Notes: generated by a model not told the origin, from the sequence alone. Positions 25,834 to 34,501 are shown, numbered from the stretch's first letter. The stretch is DNA of 64,000 nt from Mycobacterium ahvazicum (GCF_900176255.2 NZ_FXEG02000003.1:620001-684000), one strand, 5' to 3'. Program-made: numbers and translations.

Positions 25834-27273
25834 ATGGCGAAGATGAAATCCGCTGGTCAGCGGGCTGGGGTGCGGTCGGCGGCGATTTACGCGCGTATCT
25901 CGGCTGATGTGGAGGGCACCGGGTTGGGGGTGGCGCGGCAGTTGGAGGATTGCCGCAAGCTGTCTGCTGACCGCGGTTGGCCGGTTGGCGATGAGTATGT
26001 CGATAACGATGTGTCGGCGTTCTCGGGCAAGCCGCGTCGGCAGTATGCGCGGATGCTGGCCGATCTGGCATCAGGGGCGCGGGATGCGGTGATCGTCTAC
26101 AACTTGGACCGGTTGCATCGCCGACCGGTGGAGTTGGAAGAGTTTGTCGCTTTGTGTGAGTCGGTGGGTGTGCGAGACGTGGCTACCGTGACCGCCGATA
26201 TTGACCTGGGTAACGATGACGGGTTGTTCATGGCCCGGATTTTCGCCGCGTTCGCCGCCAAGGAGTCCGGGCGCAAGTCCGCACGTATTCGCCGCAAGAT
26301 GTTGCAGAACGCCGAACAGGGACTACCGCACGGCTCGGTGCGCCCGTTCGGCTACGAGGACGACAAGATCACGCTGCGGACGTCGGAGGCGGCGGTGGTG
26401 CGTGAGATGGTGGACCGCTACTTGGCGGGCCAGTCGTTGTTGTCGTTGACGGTGTGGCTCAACGACTCCGGCGTTTCCCCGGCGGTGGCCAAGTCGTGGC
26501 AGACCTCGGCGGTGCGCCAGATCCTGTGCTCGGGCCGTATCGCCGGGCTGCGGGAGCATCGTGGTGAGGTGATCGGGCCTGCGAAATGGCCGGCGATCAT
26601 TACGCCGGCGGAGCGGGACCGGATCTTGGCGCGTATCGCGGCGCGGTCGGTGACCAAGACGCGGGCGGCGCGCACATATGTGTTGTCAGGGATGCTGCGG
26701 TGTGGGCGTTGCGGTAATCGGCTGTATTCGCAAGCCCGGCACAGTAATCCCGATCATCGGGTGCGCCGCTATGTTTGTCTGAAAGGACCCGATCATGGCG
26801 GCTGTGGTCGGCTGACGGTGGTCGCCGAACCGGTTGAGGCTTTGTTGACTGATGCGGTGTTGACCCGCCTGGATTCTCGGGATCTGGCGAAGGTGTTGGC
26901 CGGCAAAGCCAGCCCTAATCATGATGTGGCTGCGTTGGCGGCGGCCGTGGAGGCCGATCAAACGCGCCTCGATGAGCTGGCCGGTTTGTATGCCGACGGC
27001 GCGATCAGCGCGCGGGAGTGGATCGCGGCCCGCGACCCGATCACCAGCCGCATCCAGCAGGCCAGGCGTGACATCGCTGAGGCCACCGATACCAGTGAGG
27101 TTTATGAGTTGGCGGGCACCGGCGGGGCGTTGCGCGGCCAATGGCCGGACCTCGACGTGGAACGCCAGCGGAGCATCGTCAAATCGATCCTGGATCACGC
27201 GGTGATCGCACCGGGCACCCCCGGTTCCCGCAGTCTCGACATTAACCGCGTGCAACCCCATTGGCGCATCTAG
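25834..27273 (+). CDS. Large serine recombinase (phiRv1-type integrase)
   Basis: 479 residues. Resolvase domain at about 15-160 with catalytic Ser23 in IYARISADVEG and the conserved arginines in YNLDRLHRRP. A recombinase domain (RPFGYEDDKITL through TSAVRQILCSGRIAGL) follows. The zinc ribbon has Cys pairs CGRCGNRLY and, later, CLKGPDHGGCGR, and a C-terminal coiled-coil part ends near 430. Length and layout match the phiRv1 integrase, which also targets REP13E12 genes, but the insertion point here is a different part of the gene (the HNH core). The start is 26 bp inside attL. No own Shine-Dalgarno is visible, so expression may depend on transcription from the split host gene. Confidence 0.96.
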   Translation: MAKMKSAGQRAGVRSAAIYARISADVEGTGLGVARQLEDCRKLSADRGWPVGDEYVDNDVSAFSGKPRRQYARMLADLASGARDAVIVYNLDRLHRRPVELEEFVALCESVGVRDVATVTADIDLGNDDGLFMARIFAAFAAKESGRKSARIRRKMLQNAEQGLPHGSVRPFGYEDDKITLRTSEAAVVREMVDRYLAGQSLLSLTVWLNDSGVSPAVAKSWQTSAVRQILCSGRIAGLREHRGEVIGPAKWPAIITPAERDRILARIAARSVTKTRAARTYVLSGMLRCGRCGNRLYSQARHSNPDHRVRRYVCLKGPDHGGCGRLTVVAEPVEALLTDAVLTRLDSRDLAKVLAGKASPNHDVAALAAAVEADQTRLDELAGLYADGAISAREWIAARDPITSRIQQARRDIAEATDTSEVYELAGTGGALRGQWPDLDVERQRSIVKSILDHAVIAPGTPGSRSLDINRVQPHWRI

Positions 27274-27315
27274 GTTTTCGGCGTCGCGGATGCTCCCTGG
27301 CGAGTGCCGAGTGTG

Positions 27316-27398
27316 TGTCTGGGCTGGTGGGCCGTCAAGGCCAAAGCCGCACGCGGTCGAAGCCAGCTTCGAGCCTGGACGGCCCACCAGCCCAGACA
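27316..27398. terminator. Perfect 21-bp inverted repeat between integrase and rep operon, likely bidirectional terminator
   Basis: Arms 27316-27336 (beginning TGTCTGGGCTGG) and 27378-27398 (ending CCAGCCCAGACA) are perfectly complementary. The 41-base loop has a small inner hairpin (CGAAG/CTTCG). It lies exactly between two converging transcription units. No U-tract follows on either side, so a replication or transfer origin is an alternative reading. Confidence 0.6.
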
Positions 27399-27490
27399 CC
27401 AGGAATGCTCTTATCGCCGGGAAGGGTTGTGTTGAAATAACTTTCGTCGTCTATCCGGTTGGCCGGTGACGGTACGGTGCCTTTGCGTGC

Positions 27491-27664
27491 TCAGCGCAGG
27501 AGGGTTGCGATGGCAGCCAGGGTGGTGGGGTCGGTGACGGTGACGGATAGGGCTTGGCGTTCACATGAGGCGGTCAGCCAGGCTATGAACTCCGGGCGCT
27601 CGTGCAGCGGGACCGCGCCGGCATCGTGGTTGTTGGCGGCGCCGCCCGCGGGCGTCGTGGCCAT
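27491..27664 (-). CDS. Small protein coupled to Rep, function unknown
   Basis: 57 residues, starting MATTPAGGAANNHDAG and ending TLAAIATLLR. The ATG shares one base with the stop of rep (TGATG), suggesting reinitiation. No helix-turn-helix is recognisable, so it is not an obvious excisionase, although the position between rep and int is where AICEs often carry xis. Codon use looks like that of its neighbours (third positions mostly G/C). Confidence 0.55.
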   Translation of the reverse strand: MATTPAGGAANNHDAGAVPLHERPEFIAWLTASCERQALSVTVTDPTTLAAIATLLR

Positions 27665-29298
27665 CACCCTGCCCCGCGTGGTGGCGGCGAGATGCGGGTG
27701 GAGACAGTCCGGGATTCGGTGATACCGGTGATGCGGGCGCTGATGTGGCGCAGGGCTGCGGAGATGACCAGGACGCGGTCACCGGCGCTGGCGTGTCCGG
27801 CGCGGTCGAACTCCCACAGCATCTCATCGGTGTCGATCGGTTGCTGCTGCCTGCCGGTGCTCGCCGTCACGTCGTCAGCGAAATGGGCGGATTGCGTATC
27901 GTCCTGTCGCCCTGAATGTTTGGCTATCTGGTTACGGGTCCAGGTGGCGCGGGCGGCGCGCAGGGCACCCATGGTGGTCGAATAGCGCCGCGATTTGGTA
28001 GTGATGTGGCCGCGGTAGCCCAGGGTGTGCAGCCAGCGCCCAATCCCCGCCAACGACGGACCCGCGGACGCTGGGTGTTCGGCGAGTCCGGCGATGGTGG
28101 ACAGGATGGCCCGCACATGTTCAGTAACGTCGAGTTCGCCGATCGCTTCTGCGGACAGCCGGCGCGCGGTGATGCCGAAGTCGTGCAGGGATTTGGTGAC
28201 GTATTTCGCCAGATATGCCGCAACCCTGCGCGGCGACAACCGCGAGGCCGAAGCGACTGCGGTGTCGTCGACTTCGGAATCGCTTGCGGTTATTGGTTCG
28301 GGTGTCAATGGTTGGGTATCAATTTGGGTGCCGAACCGCACCGTGCGCACCCCGCCCGGGTTGGCGTAATCGTCGTCGCCGGCGGGCACGTCGATACTGA
28401 CGCGACTGGCAGCGTGTTGGATCAAGGCGGCCAGCTCGGCGGCGGTGATCGCTGACGACCAGCCGGGATGCTGCTCGGCTACCGGACGAGACAACCTGCC
28501 ACCCCGCGGGGCGGCGGGGCCGTGACGATCGTGGTCACCTGATTTCGTGGTGTCGTTGGTGGCGGGTGGCGGGTCGAGGCGGATCAGGGCATGGATGTGG
28601 GGTATGGCGCGGGCTTGCAATTCAACGACTTTGACGAAGCTGACCCGCACCGAGCCGGGCTTGACGCCAACTGTTTTCAGGTGCGTCGCCACGGCGCGCC
28701 GTAGTGCGATGGTGAACCGCCGCCACAGCTCGGGCAGATGCCAGGTGAACAAGATATGTCCCAGATAGTCGTAGCAGTCCGCGCACAATGGTTGGCCCAC
28801 CAGAGGGTCATCGACACTGTGGATTATGGTGCAGCGCAGGCAGTTTCCGTGCCGGCAGCGGCCCGCCGACCTGTTGGGTATGGCGTGACACGGAGTTCCG
28901 GTGGCGTTGTGCACGGCCCCGTAGCTGGGGGCGGTCAAGGTGGTGAACACTTGCGGACGGTTGGCGACCTCGACGGGTATGTCGTGGTGGCCGCCGGCGG
29001 CTCCGGCGTGCACGAGTTGCCAGGTGTCGCGGGCGTAGAGGTCTGAGCATGACGGGCACACCGCGTGACGGCGGTTGTTGCAGCGCGTCCACACCGTGTG
29101 CTGACGCCCGGCGGTGTCGACACCGAGCAGCTGGATCGGGTGGGCGCAGTAACCGACCGATTCCACTCGCCGCCACCACGACCCGAAACCGGGTGAGGAG
29201 GCGCGCCGGCACATCTGGGTGACCACCGCATCGGCATCGATGGTGGCCGGCAGGCCCGGCAGCACGATCACCGGGCTCTGCGTCGTTACGGTCTTCAC
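27664..29298 (-). CDS. Replication initiator protein (RepSA-like, HUH endonuclease)
   Basis: 544 residues. Rolling-circle Rep of the pSAM2/actinomycete element type. The N-terminal half has Cys pairs (CPSCSDLYARDTWQLV, then CRHGNCLRC and LCADCYDYLGHILFTWHLPELW). The HUH metal motif is IPHIHALIRLD with His234 and His236. The nicking Tyr is in AAYLAKYVTKS (Tyr362 or Tyr366). It would nick the excised circular form of the element and start replication. ATG overlaps the end of the translocase gene by 4 bases. Confidence 0.92.
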   Translation of the reverse strand: MKTVTTQSPVIVLPGLPATIDADAVVTQMCRRASSPGFGSWWRRVESVGYCAHPIQLLGVDTAGRQHTVWTRCNNRRHAVCPSCSDLYARDTWQLVHAGAAGGHHDIPVEVANRPQVFTTLTAPSYGAVHNATGTPCHAIPNRSAGRCRHGNCLRCTIIHSVDDPLVGQPLCADCYDYLGHILFTWHLPELWRRFTIALRRAVATHLKTVGVKPGSVRVSFVKVVELQARAIPHIHALIRLDPPPATNDTTKSGDHDRHGPAAPRGGRLSRPVAEQHPGWSSAITAAELAALIQHAASRVSIDVPAGDDDYANPGGVRTVRFGTQIDTQPLTPEPITASDSEVDDTAVASASRLSPRRVAAYLAKYVTKSLHDFGITARRLSAEAIGELDVTEHVRAILSTIAGLAEHPASAGPSLAGIGRWLHTLGYRGHITTKSRRYSTTMGALRAARATWTRNQIAKHSGRQDDTQSAHFADDVTASTGRQQQPIDTDEMLWEFDRAGHASAGDRVLVISAALRHISARITGITESRTVSTRISPPPRGAG

Positions 29299-30695
29299 CG
29301 ATTTCCCTGTTCGCCTGAACGCGGTGCCCGAAAGGTGCGGGCCAACAAGGTGATATCGCGATCGGTGACGTGAAAGGCCCGGACCCGTATCGGGTCGGCG
29401 GTGCCATCGATCATCACGTACCCGATGCCGGGGGTGGTATCAGCGATCAGGTCGCATTCGGCGCCGGCATCGCGGGCTCCTTGGCCCAAGACCATGGCGG
29501 TTTGGGTAGCCTCGGTCATCCGCAGCCCGATCCGCACGGTGAACAACTGCCGTACCGGCAGGGTGTCTTTGGCCGGGTCTTGCACCGCGGCTACCACCGA
29601 TATCCCGACCGCACGCCCTTGGGATAACAGCAGGCCGAGGAGTTGTTCTGTCTCGGCGCGGAGTTTGCGGTCGGTGACATAGGCGGTCAGCGCGGCGATC
29701 TCATCAATGATCAGCACGATCAACGGCTCAGCGAGGGCGGGGGTGTGCAGGCGGGTGTGCCCGCGCAGCCGGGTGGCGCGGGTCTGCATCAGCTTCACCA
29801 GCTCGCGCAGCAGTTCCACGGTGGGCTGACCGGTGTGGTAGCAGAACCGGGCGAACAGCGGCGCGCCAGCACCGAGTTCCATGCCGCCTTTGGGGTCGAT
29901 CACCCACAACCGCACCCGCCCCGTTTTAACGTGGGGTGCCAGCCCGGCGATCAGCGACCACAACACCGAGCCTTTGCCGGCTCCGGTGGCACCGGCGGCC
30001 AGGATGTGCTGGCCCAACACCGGTAGGTGCCACCAGCGCCGCGATTCGGTGACCCCGACCCGCACCGCGCCCAGATCGACCGCCGAACCCGGGGTTGGCA
30101 TGGGCACCGCGATCGGCTGGCCGAGCACATCCCCGCGGCCGATGATGATCCGCAGCTGGCCCGGCGTGGTGGCGCGGATCGTCAACCGCTGCGCGTCCCA
30201 GGTCGCCGCCAGTGCGAGGGCGCGTTTCTGCCAGTCGGCAATCGACTGGCCGGTCACCACCTTGACGATCAGCACGTCGGCGTGATGGCCGATCCGCACC
30301 GATTGCAGGGCAGGCACCAACGTGCGTTCACCCAGTTTGGCGGTCAGGCCGTGCAGGGCGCAGACCGATTCCCAGTTGCGGTGATAACGCCACCACGCCC
30401 AGAAACGCTGCCGCAGCGGAGCGCTGACCCACCGGGTGAATGAGGCCGGCTGGCACACCCACCAGCCGAGGTATGCCACGGCCTCCACAACGGCGGTCAA
30501 AACGCCGGCTCGGGCGCCGTGACTGAAACCGACCCAGATGGCGACGACGGTGGGAATGCTCAGGGAGGGAAACAGGATTGCCCACCACAGCAGATACCCG
30601 GCGGCTTTGAGTAGTCCGACGATCAGCTCGCCGATCCAGTCATCATCGGGTGATGGATTGTTGTTGTGGTTCTTACGGTTTGGACTATTCGACAT
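29295..30695 (-). CDS. FtsK/SpoIIIE-type DNA translocase (TraB-like transfer protein)
   Basis: 466 residues. Two or three N-terminal hydrophobic segments at about 28-82 (GYLLWWAILFPSLSIPTVVAIWVGF, VVEAVAYLGWWV) anchor it in the membrane. Walker A is GATGAGKGS at 235-243 and Walker B is LIVLIIDEIAAL with Asp331-Glu332. In actinomycete elements a single FtsK-like hexamer moves double-stranded DNA between mycelial or cell partners. Size and single motor domain fit that role rather than chromosomal FtsK (much larger). Lies in the order SCO3933-like gene, traB, rep. Confidence 0.92.
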   Translation of the reverse strand: MSNSPNRKNHNNNPSPDDDWIGELIVGLLKAAGYLLWWAILFPSLSIPTVVAIWVGFSHGARAGVLTAVVEAVAYLGWWVCQPASFTRWVSAPLRQRFWAWWRYHRNWESVCALHGLTAKLGERTLVPALQSVRIGHHADVLIVKVVTGQSIADWQKRALALAATWDAQRLTIRATTPGQLRIIIGRGDVLGQPIAVPMPTPGSAVDLGAVRVGVTESRRWWHLPVLGQHILAAGATGAGKGSVLWSLIAGLAPHVKTGRVRLWVIDPKGGMELGAGAPLFARFCYHTGQPTVELLRELVKLMQTRATRLRGHTRLHTPALAEPLIVLIIDEIAALTAYVTDRKLRAETEQLLGLLLSQGRAVGISVVAAVQDPAKDTLPVRQLFTVRIGLRMTEATQTAMVLGQGARDAGAECDLIADTTPGIGYVMIDGTADPIRVRAFHVTDRDITLLARTFRAPRSGEQGNR

Positions 30696-30741
30696 GACGG
30701 TCTGCCTTCACTTACGACGGGGAAAGAAGGGGCGGGAGCGT

Positions 30742-30788
30742 CGGCCCGGCAGCCCATAGGCGCACGCTGTCGCGGGGCTGCCGGGCCG
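30742..30788 (-). terminator. Hairpin between SCO3933-like gene and traB
   Basis: Arms CGGCCCGGCAGCCC (30742-30755) and GGGCTGCCGGGCCG (30775-30788) pair perfectly over 14 bases with a 19-base loop. Placed in the operon gap, it could attenuate translocase and Rep expression or protect the upstream transcript. No U-tract. Confidence 0.55.
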
Positions 30789-30796
30789 GCCTGCGG

Positions 30797-31132
30797 TTAC
30801 CGGGCCTGCTGGCCCGTCTTGACGGTGGCGAGGTCGGTGGCGGTGATGGCTTCGGCGCGGTACGCGATGCCCGAGCGGCCGTCTTGCGACCACGGCAACG
30901 CCACCAGACCCGTCACAGACACCGGCTGGCCGACAACGACTTTCGGTTCCCCGACCACGGTGACCGCCAGCACTTCACCGCCGGTGGCGTCCAGGGCGAT
31001 CAGCTGCACCTGCCACAACGCCTGCCCGGTGGCCTTGTCCACGCGCGGTGCACCGGTGTCGAAATTCGTGCGCTGCTCGGGAATCCGAGTACAGAGGAAC
31101 GTCACCCCGGTGGTGTCGATACGTAACTTCAT
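30797..31132 (-). CDS. SCO3933-family-like regulatory protein
   Basis: 111 residues from ATG 31132 (MKLRIDTTGVTFLCTR) with AAGGACAG upstream. Beta-rich small protein: KATGQALWQVQLIALDATGGEVLAVTVVGEP, then VGQPVSVTGLVALPW and GIAYRAEAITA. I recognise this family from the regulatory/transfer regions of actinomycete elements, where it precedes the FtsK gene. The oligonucleotide-binding-fold feel suggests ssDNA or nucleic-acid binding, but that is inference. First gene of the minus-strand transfer/replication operon. Confidence 0.75.
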   Translation of the reverse strand: MKLRIDTTGVTFLCTRIPEQRTNFDTGAPRVDKATGQALWQVQLIALDATGGEVLAVTVVGEPKVVVGQPVSVTGLVALPWSQDGRSGIAYRAEAITATDLATVKTGQQAR

Positions 31133-31284
31133 GGATTGCTGTCCTTCCTTGCGGTGTTGGCGCGGTCTGTTCGGCCGCGACTCAAGGACAGCGCCATCCC
31201 GGATGCGCCCGGAAGTGACAGGCAGTGATACTGGTGATGACCGCACACGCGCACACGTAGCTGACCTGCGCTGATGTATGCGGC

Positions 31285-32499
31285 ATGATCGAAGCCATGG
31301 CCGCAGTCGACCCGATCCGGGCACTCAATGCGCAGCGGCTCAGCCAAGCCCGCAAACGCTACGGCTACAGCTTGCGTGAGTTGGCGATCGAGGTCGAAAA
31401 CGTGCGCAAGCTACGCGGCGACCCCGACCTGCCCGCGCGGGAATCCCTGCGGCAAAAAATCGCCCAGATCGAGCGGACCGGAATGCTCGGCCCGCTGTGG
31501 CGTGAAGACCTGGCCGCGGTGTTCGGCGTCGAACCCGACGAAATGTTCAGCGTGCCGATCGCCACCGAGCTGCCGCACCCGCTGCTGATACAACTACCCG
31601 TCGACCGTGACGTACTCGCCGTCATCGAGGCCCAGCAACATGCCCACATCCAAGCTGAGCACACCTTCGGCCCCCAACACGCCCGCCCCCTGGTGGAATC
31701 CGATCTGGTCACCATCGAATCCCTGATTGCCCACGCACCCTCGCAGGTCAAGGCAGAGATGCGGCGCGCCGCTGGGGCTATCGCCGAAGTTGCCGGGTGG
31801 ATCGCCCAAGACCTCGGAGATCACGCCGCCGCGGAGAAGCTCACCCACACCGCAGCCCTGCACCTACGTACGGCCGGCCCGCCATTCAACGCCATAATCT
31901 TGATGCGCCAATCCAACATTCTCACCCGCACCAACCCCGACCTGGCCACCGCCTTGGCCACCGATGCCGCCGACCTCATCGACGGCCACGACGTGGGTCG
32001 CCTGGCCGCCAGCATCGCCCGCCAACAGGCCCTTGCCGAGCTGGCCAATCACAATGAGCGGGGATTTCATCGCTACGCCGCCGCAGCCCTCGAACTCGGT
32101 GACCTGCAACCCCACCCGCATGATCATGCGATCTATGCCCACGGCGCCTACGTCGCCAGCGAGATCGCCTCCGGCTACCTGCGCATCGGTGACCCGGATA
32201 AAGCCCTAACCCTGCTCGCCGGGCACCATCACGCCTGGACATCACAGCAGCACCGCGATCAGACCGTGGCCGATATGCGACTCCTGCACGCCTACATCGC
32301 CACCGGCGAATACCAGCAAGCACTGGCACTGACCGCCGCAGCGATCCCGGGCTACCTGGCCGCGCCCTCGCAGCGAGCCAGGATTCATCTGGCCAGGGCA
32401 GGCACAATCGTGCGAGACCGTCGACGGCGAAACAAAGACCCGATCCTGCAACAGCTCGCCGGCCGCATCAAAAACGCCACCCAAGGAGTCACCCCGTGA
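31285..32499 (+). CDS. XRE-family regulator with TPR-like repeats
   Basis: 404 residues. N-terminal helix-turn-helix at about 15-85: ARKRYGYSLRELAIEVENVRKL, then ESLRQKIAQIERTGMLGPLW, EDLAAVFGVEPDEMF. The rest is helical with TPR-like pairs (AAEKLTHTAALHLRTAG; ALATDAADLIDGHDVGRLAASIARQQALAELA; DPDKALTLLAGHHHAW; GEYQQALALTAAAIPGYL). Such regulators control transfer operons of actinomycete elements, often through a peptide or nucleotide ligand. Divergent from the SCO3933-like operon, so it is well placed to repress it. Stop overlaps the creatininase-like gene by 4 bases (GTGA). Confidence 0.85.
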   Translation: MIEAMAAVDPIRALNAQRLSQARKRYGYSLRELAIEVENVRKLRGDPDLPARESLRQKIAQIERTGMLGPLWREDLAAVFGVEPDEMFSVPIATELPHPLLIQLPVDRDVLAVIEAQQHAHIQAEHTFGPQHARPLVESDLVTIESLIAHAPSQVKAEMRRAAGAIAEVAGWIAQDLGDHAAAEKLTHTAALHLRTAGPPFNAIILMRQSNILTRTNPDLATALATDAADLIDGHDVGRLAASIARQQALAELANHNERGFHRYAAAALELGDLQPHPHDHAIYAHGAYVASEIASGYLRIGDPDKALTLLAGHHHAWTSQQHRDQTVADMRLLHAYIATGEYQQALALTAAAIPGYLAAPSQRARIHLARAGTIVRDRRRRNKDPILQQLAGRIKNATQGVTP

Positions 32500-33218
32500 G
32501 CCGTCGAATCATCCCCGACACCACCACCACCACCGACCCCGCGGCCACCCACACGGTCGCGGTGCTGCCGGTCGGCTCATTCGAACAACACGGCCCCTAC
32601 CTTCCGCTGGGCACCGACACCCTCATCGCCACTGCCATCGCATCCGCAATCAATCAGCACCACAACGTATTTCAGCTACCACCGGTCGCGTTCAGCTGCT
32701 CCCACGAACACGCCGCCTACCCCGGCACCATCAGCATCAGCGCCACCACCTTGGCCGCGATCGTCGCTGACATCATCGAATCGCTGGCACAGCAGAACAT
32801 CGCCGGGCTGATCGTCGTCAACGGCCACGGCGGCAACGCCGTACTCACCAACGTCGTCCAACAAGCCAACCACCCCAACAACCCCGTCAAGGTTGGGCTC
32901 TACCCCAGCCGCGAAGACTGGACCGAAGCCCGCACCGCCGCAGGAATCCACAGCAGCAACCACGACGACATGCACGCCGGCGAACTAGAGACCTCCATCC
33001 TGCTCGCCACCCATCCCGACTACCTGCGCGACGGCTGGCAGACCAGCGACCACACAGCCAACGACCGCCGCTACCTCACCAGCCTCGGCATCCACGCCTA
33101 CACGCCCACCGGCGTCATCGGCTCACCATCCCAGGCCACCGCCGCCAAGGGCAGCAGTGCCCTCGACCACCTCGGCCGCAACGCCGACACCCTGATCGAA
33201 CTCCTCACCACACGTTGA
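32496..33218 (+). CDS. Creatininase/MftE-like amidohydrolase
   Basis: 240 residues, GTG start coupled to the regulator upstream. Creatininase fold with a dinuclear metal site: Glu and His in GSFEQHGPYLPLGTD, His in SHEHAAYPGTIS, NGHGGNAVL, and Glu in DMHAGELETSILLATH. All family blocks are present, so it should be catalytically competent. MftE, a member of this family, cleaves the modified MftA peptide in mycofactocin synthesis. No mftA/C genes are nearby, so the substrate is probably different. The obligate overlap with the XRE-TPR regulator suggests a linked signal: the enzyme may make or destroy the regulator's ligand (inference). Confidence 0.85.
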   Translation: MSRRIIPDTTTTTDPAATHTVAVLPVGSFEQHGPYLPLGTDTLIATAIASAINQHHNVFQLPPVAFSCSHEHAAYPGTISISATTLAAIVADIIESLAQQNIAGLIVVNGHGGNAVLTNVVQQANHPNNPVKVGLYPSREDWTEARTAAGIHSSNHDDMHAGELETSILLATHPDYLRDGWQTSDHTANDRRYLTSLGIHAYTPTGVIGSPSQATAAKGSSALDHLGRNADTLIELLTTR

Positions 33219-33500
33219 GCACAAGCGACAGCTCGGCGGCTACCTTCCGGGCTTCGCTGCGCTCCCTTCGCTTCCGTCCGCTGGCGCTCCCGTCCGCGCC
33301 GGTCGCTCCACTGCGCCCTGCGTCCGCCGCCGAGCACCAGACCAGCGCCCACCACTCAGTGAGAACACCGGCCGTGTTCGCGCCTGCCACCGCCAGGCCA
33401 ACGGCGTTTGCGCCTCTCGCGCGGCGACCAGAGCCGGGCCAGACCGCCGGCCACCGTGGGACACATGCCCTGACCTCGCACGTGAGGACTTTCTTTACTG

Positions 33501-34124
33501 CTATCGAGAAAGTTCCAGTTCGGCGTTGCGGTAGTCGTCGTAGGTGTCGCGCAAGATTCTGTCGACCCACAGGCCGATGACGACGAGTTCGGTACGCTGT
33601 CGTACGAGATCCTCGTCGTCGACGCCGACAGTTGACTGCAAGGTTTGACGCACCCGCTCGGCCTCCCAGGAGCCGGGCCGCCCGGCCAGGATTTGTTCGG
33701 TGCCTTCGATGTTGACGGCGGCCGCGGCCAGGGCGTGGGTGACGAACTCGGCCCAGTCGATCGGTAGCGCTGCGCGGGAGTCGCGATCCGGTTCCCATTT
33801 CCCCGAACTATGTTGACGCATCGGCTGATTCGTCAGATGAGCGGCCTCCGTCAGGGCGGCGATCACGTCGTAGAGGACTTCGTCGTACGGTCGGGGAACC
33901 ATCGTCTCGGCCGCAGTCAGATATCCGGTGTCGAACAGCGCCGCCGAGAGGACCTGACGATAGGGCCGGCCGATCTCGGCGGCCATAGCCCGCAAGTTGT
34001 CTCGTGTTGGCAGAGAGGTCAATTCGCTGATCGTCACTGCATCAAGGATTGCCGCGTGACGCCAATACGGTTCGCCCAAGCCGGTGTCGGACGCGTTGTG
34101 ACCGCGCTTGTACTCGTCGATCAC
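33501..34124 (-). CDS. Hypothetical protein, helical, unrecognised
   Basis: 207 residues, starting MIDEYKRGHNASDTGLGEPY. No family recognised. Predominantly helical (AAILDAVTISELTSL, YDEVLYDVIAALTEAAHL, IDWAEFVTHALAAAAVNIEGTEQIL, ELVVIGLWVDRILRDTYDDYRNAELELSR). No membrane segment, signal peptide or nucleotide-binding motif. The 282-base gap between it and the creatininase gene is GC-rich with short degenerate repeats of cgctcccttcg-type sequence and no convincing gene. Protein-like composition supports it as a real gene; its role in the element is unknown. Confidence 0.6.
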   Translation of the reverse strand: MIDEYKRGHNASDTGLGEPYWRHAAILDAVTISELTSLPTRDNLRAMAAEIGRPYRQVLSAALFDTGYLTAAETMVPRPYDEVLYDVIAALTEAAHLTNQPMRQHSSGKWEPDRDSRAALPIDWAEFVTHALAAAAVNIEGTEQILAGRPGSWEAERVRQTLQSTVGVDDEDLVRQRTELVVIGLWVDRILRDTYDDYRNAELELSR

Positions 34125-34501
34125 CGAGCCCGGTGCCTGGTGTCAGGCAGCGCCAGCCGGTAACTCAGCATGTCTGCCGCCGATACCAACGACGAATCAC
34201 TCAAAGGTATTAACCGACTACACCCCATGAATGACCGGGGCTAACCACGGAGGCCTCTATCCGGTCCATATTCCTTACGGTTTTTGCAGGGTGTTCGTGG
34301 CTGTCGGCCGTAGGCTTCGAGTACCCAGGGACGTCGGGTATGGCTTTCCATATTCTGCCTTTGGTGATGGCTCGAATCGATTGGCCGCCCGGGCGTCCCG
34401 CGACGACTCGACCGCTAATTGAGAGGTGCGATCTAATCGCTGTGTAAGGACACGTCGGCGTGGTCGTCTGGTGGGTTCAAAGACCGACAACGAACACGGA
34501 G
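34125..34501. other. Intergenic, nothing recognised
   Basis: No protein-like frame, repeat or RNA gene was seen. It is the upstream flank of the IS110 copy. Confidence 0.4.

Noticed and set aside
27459..27722. 87-codon plus-strand frame opposite the small rep-coupled gene
   Set aside because: Antisense to a better supported minus-strand gene and the rep 3' end; composition not protein-like.
31129..31347. 72-codon minus-strand frame whose stop overlaps the SCO3933-like ATG (CCATGA)
   Set aside because: Most of it is antisense to the start of the XRE-TPR gene and would cover the divergent promoter; no family or ribosome-binding site.
34231..34422. 63-codon plus-strand frame upstream of the IS110 copy
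   Set aside because: No family, no ribosome-binding site, located in IS flank.
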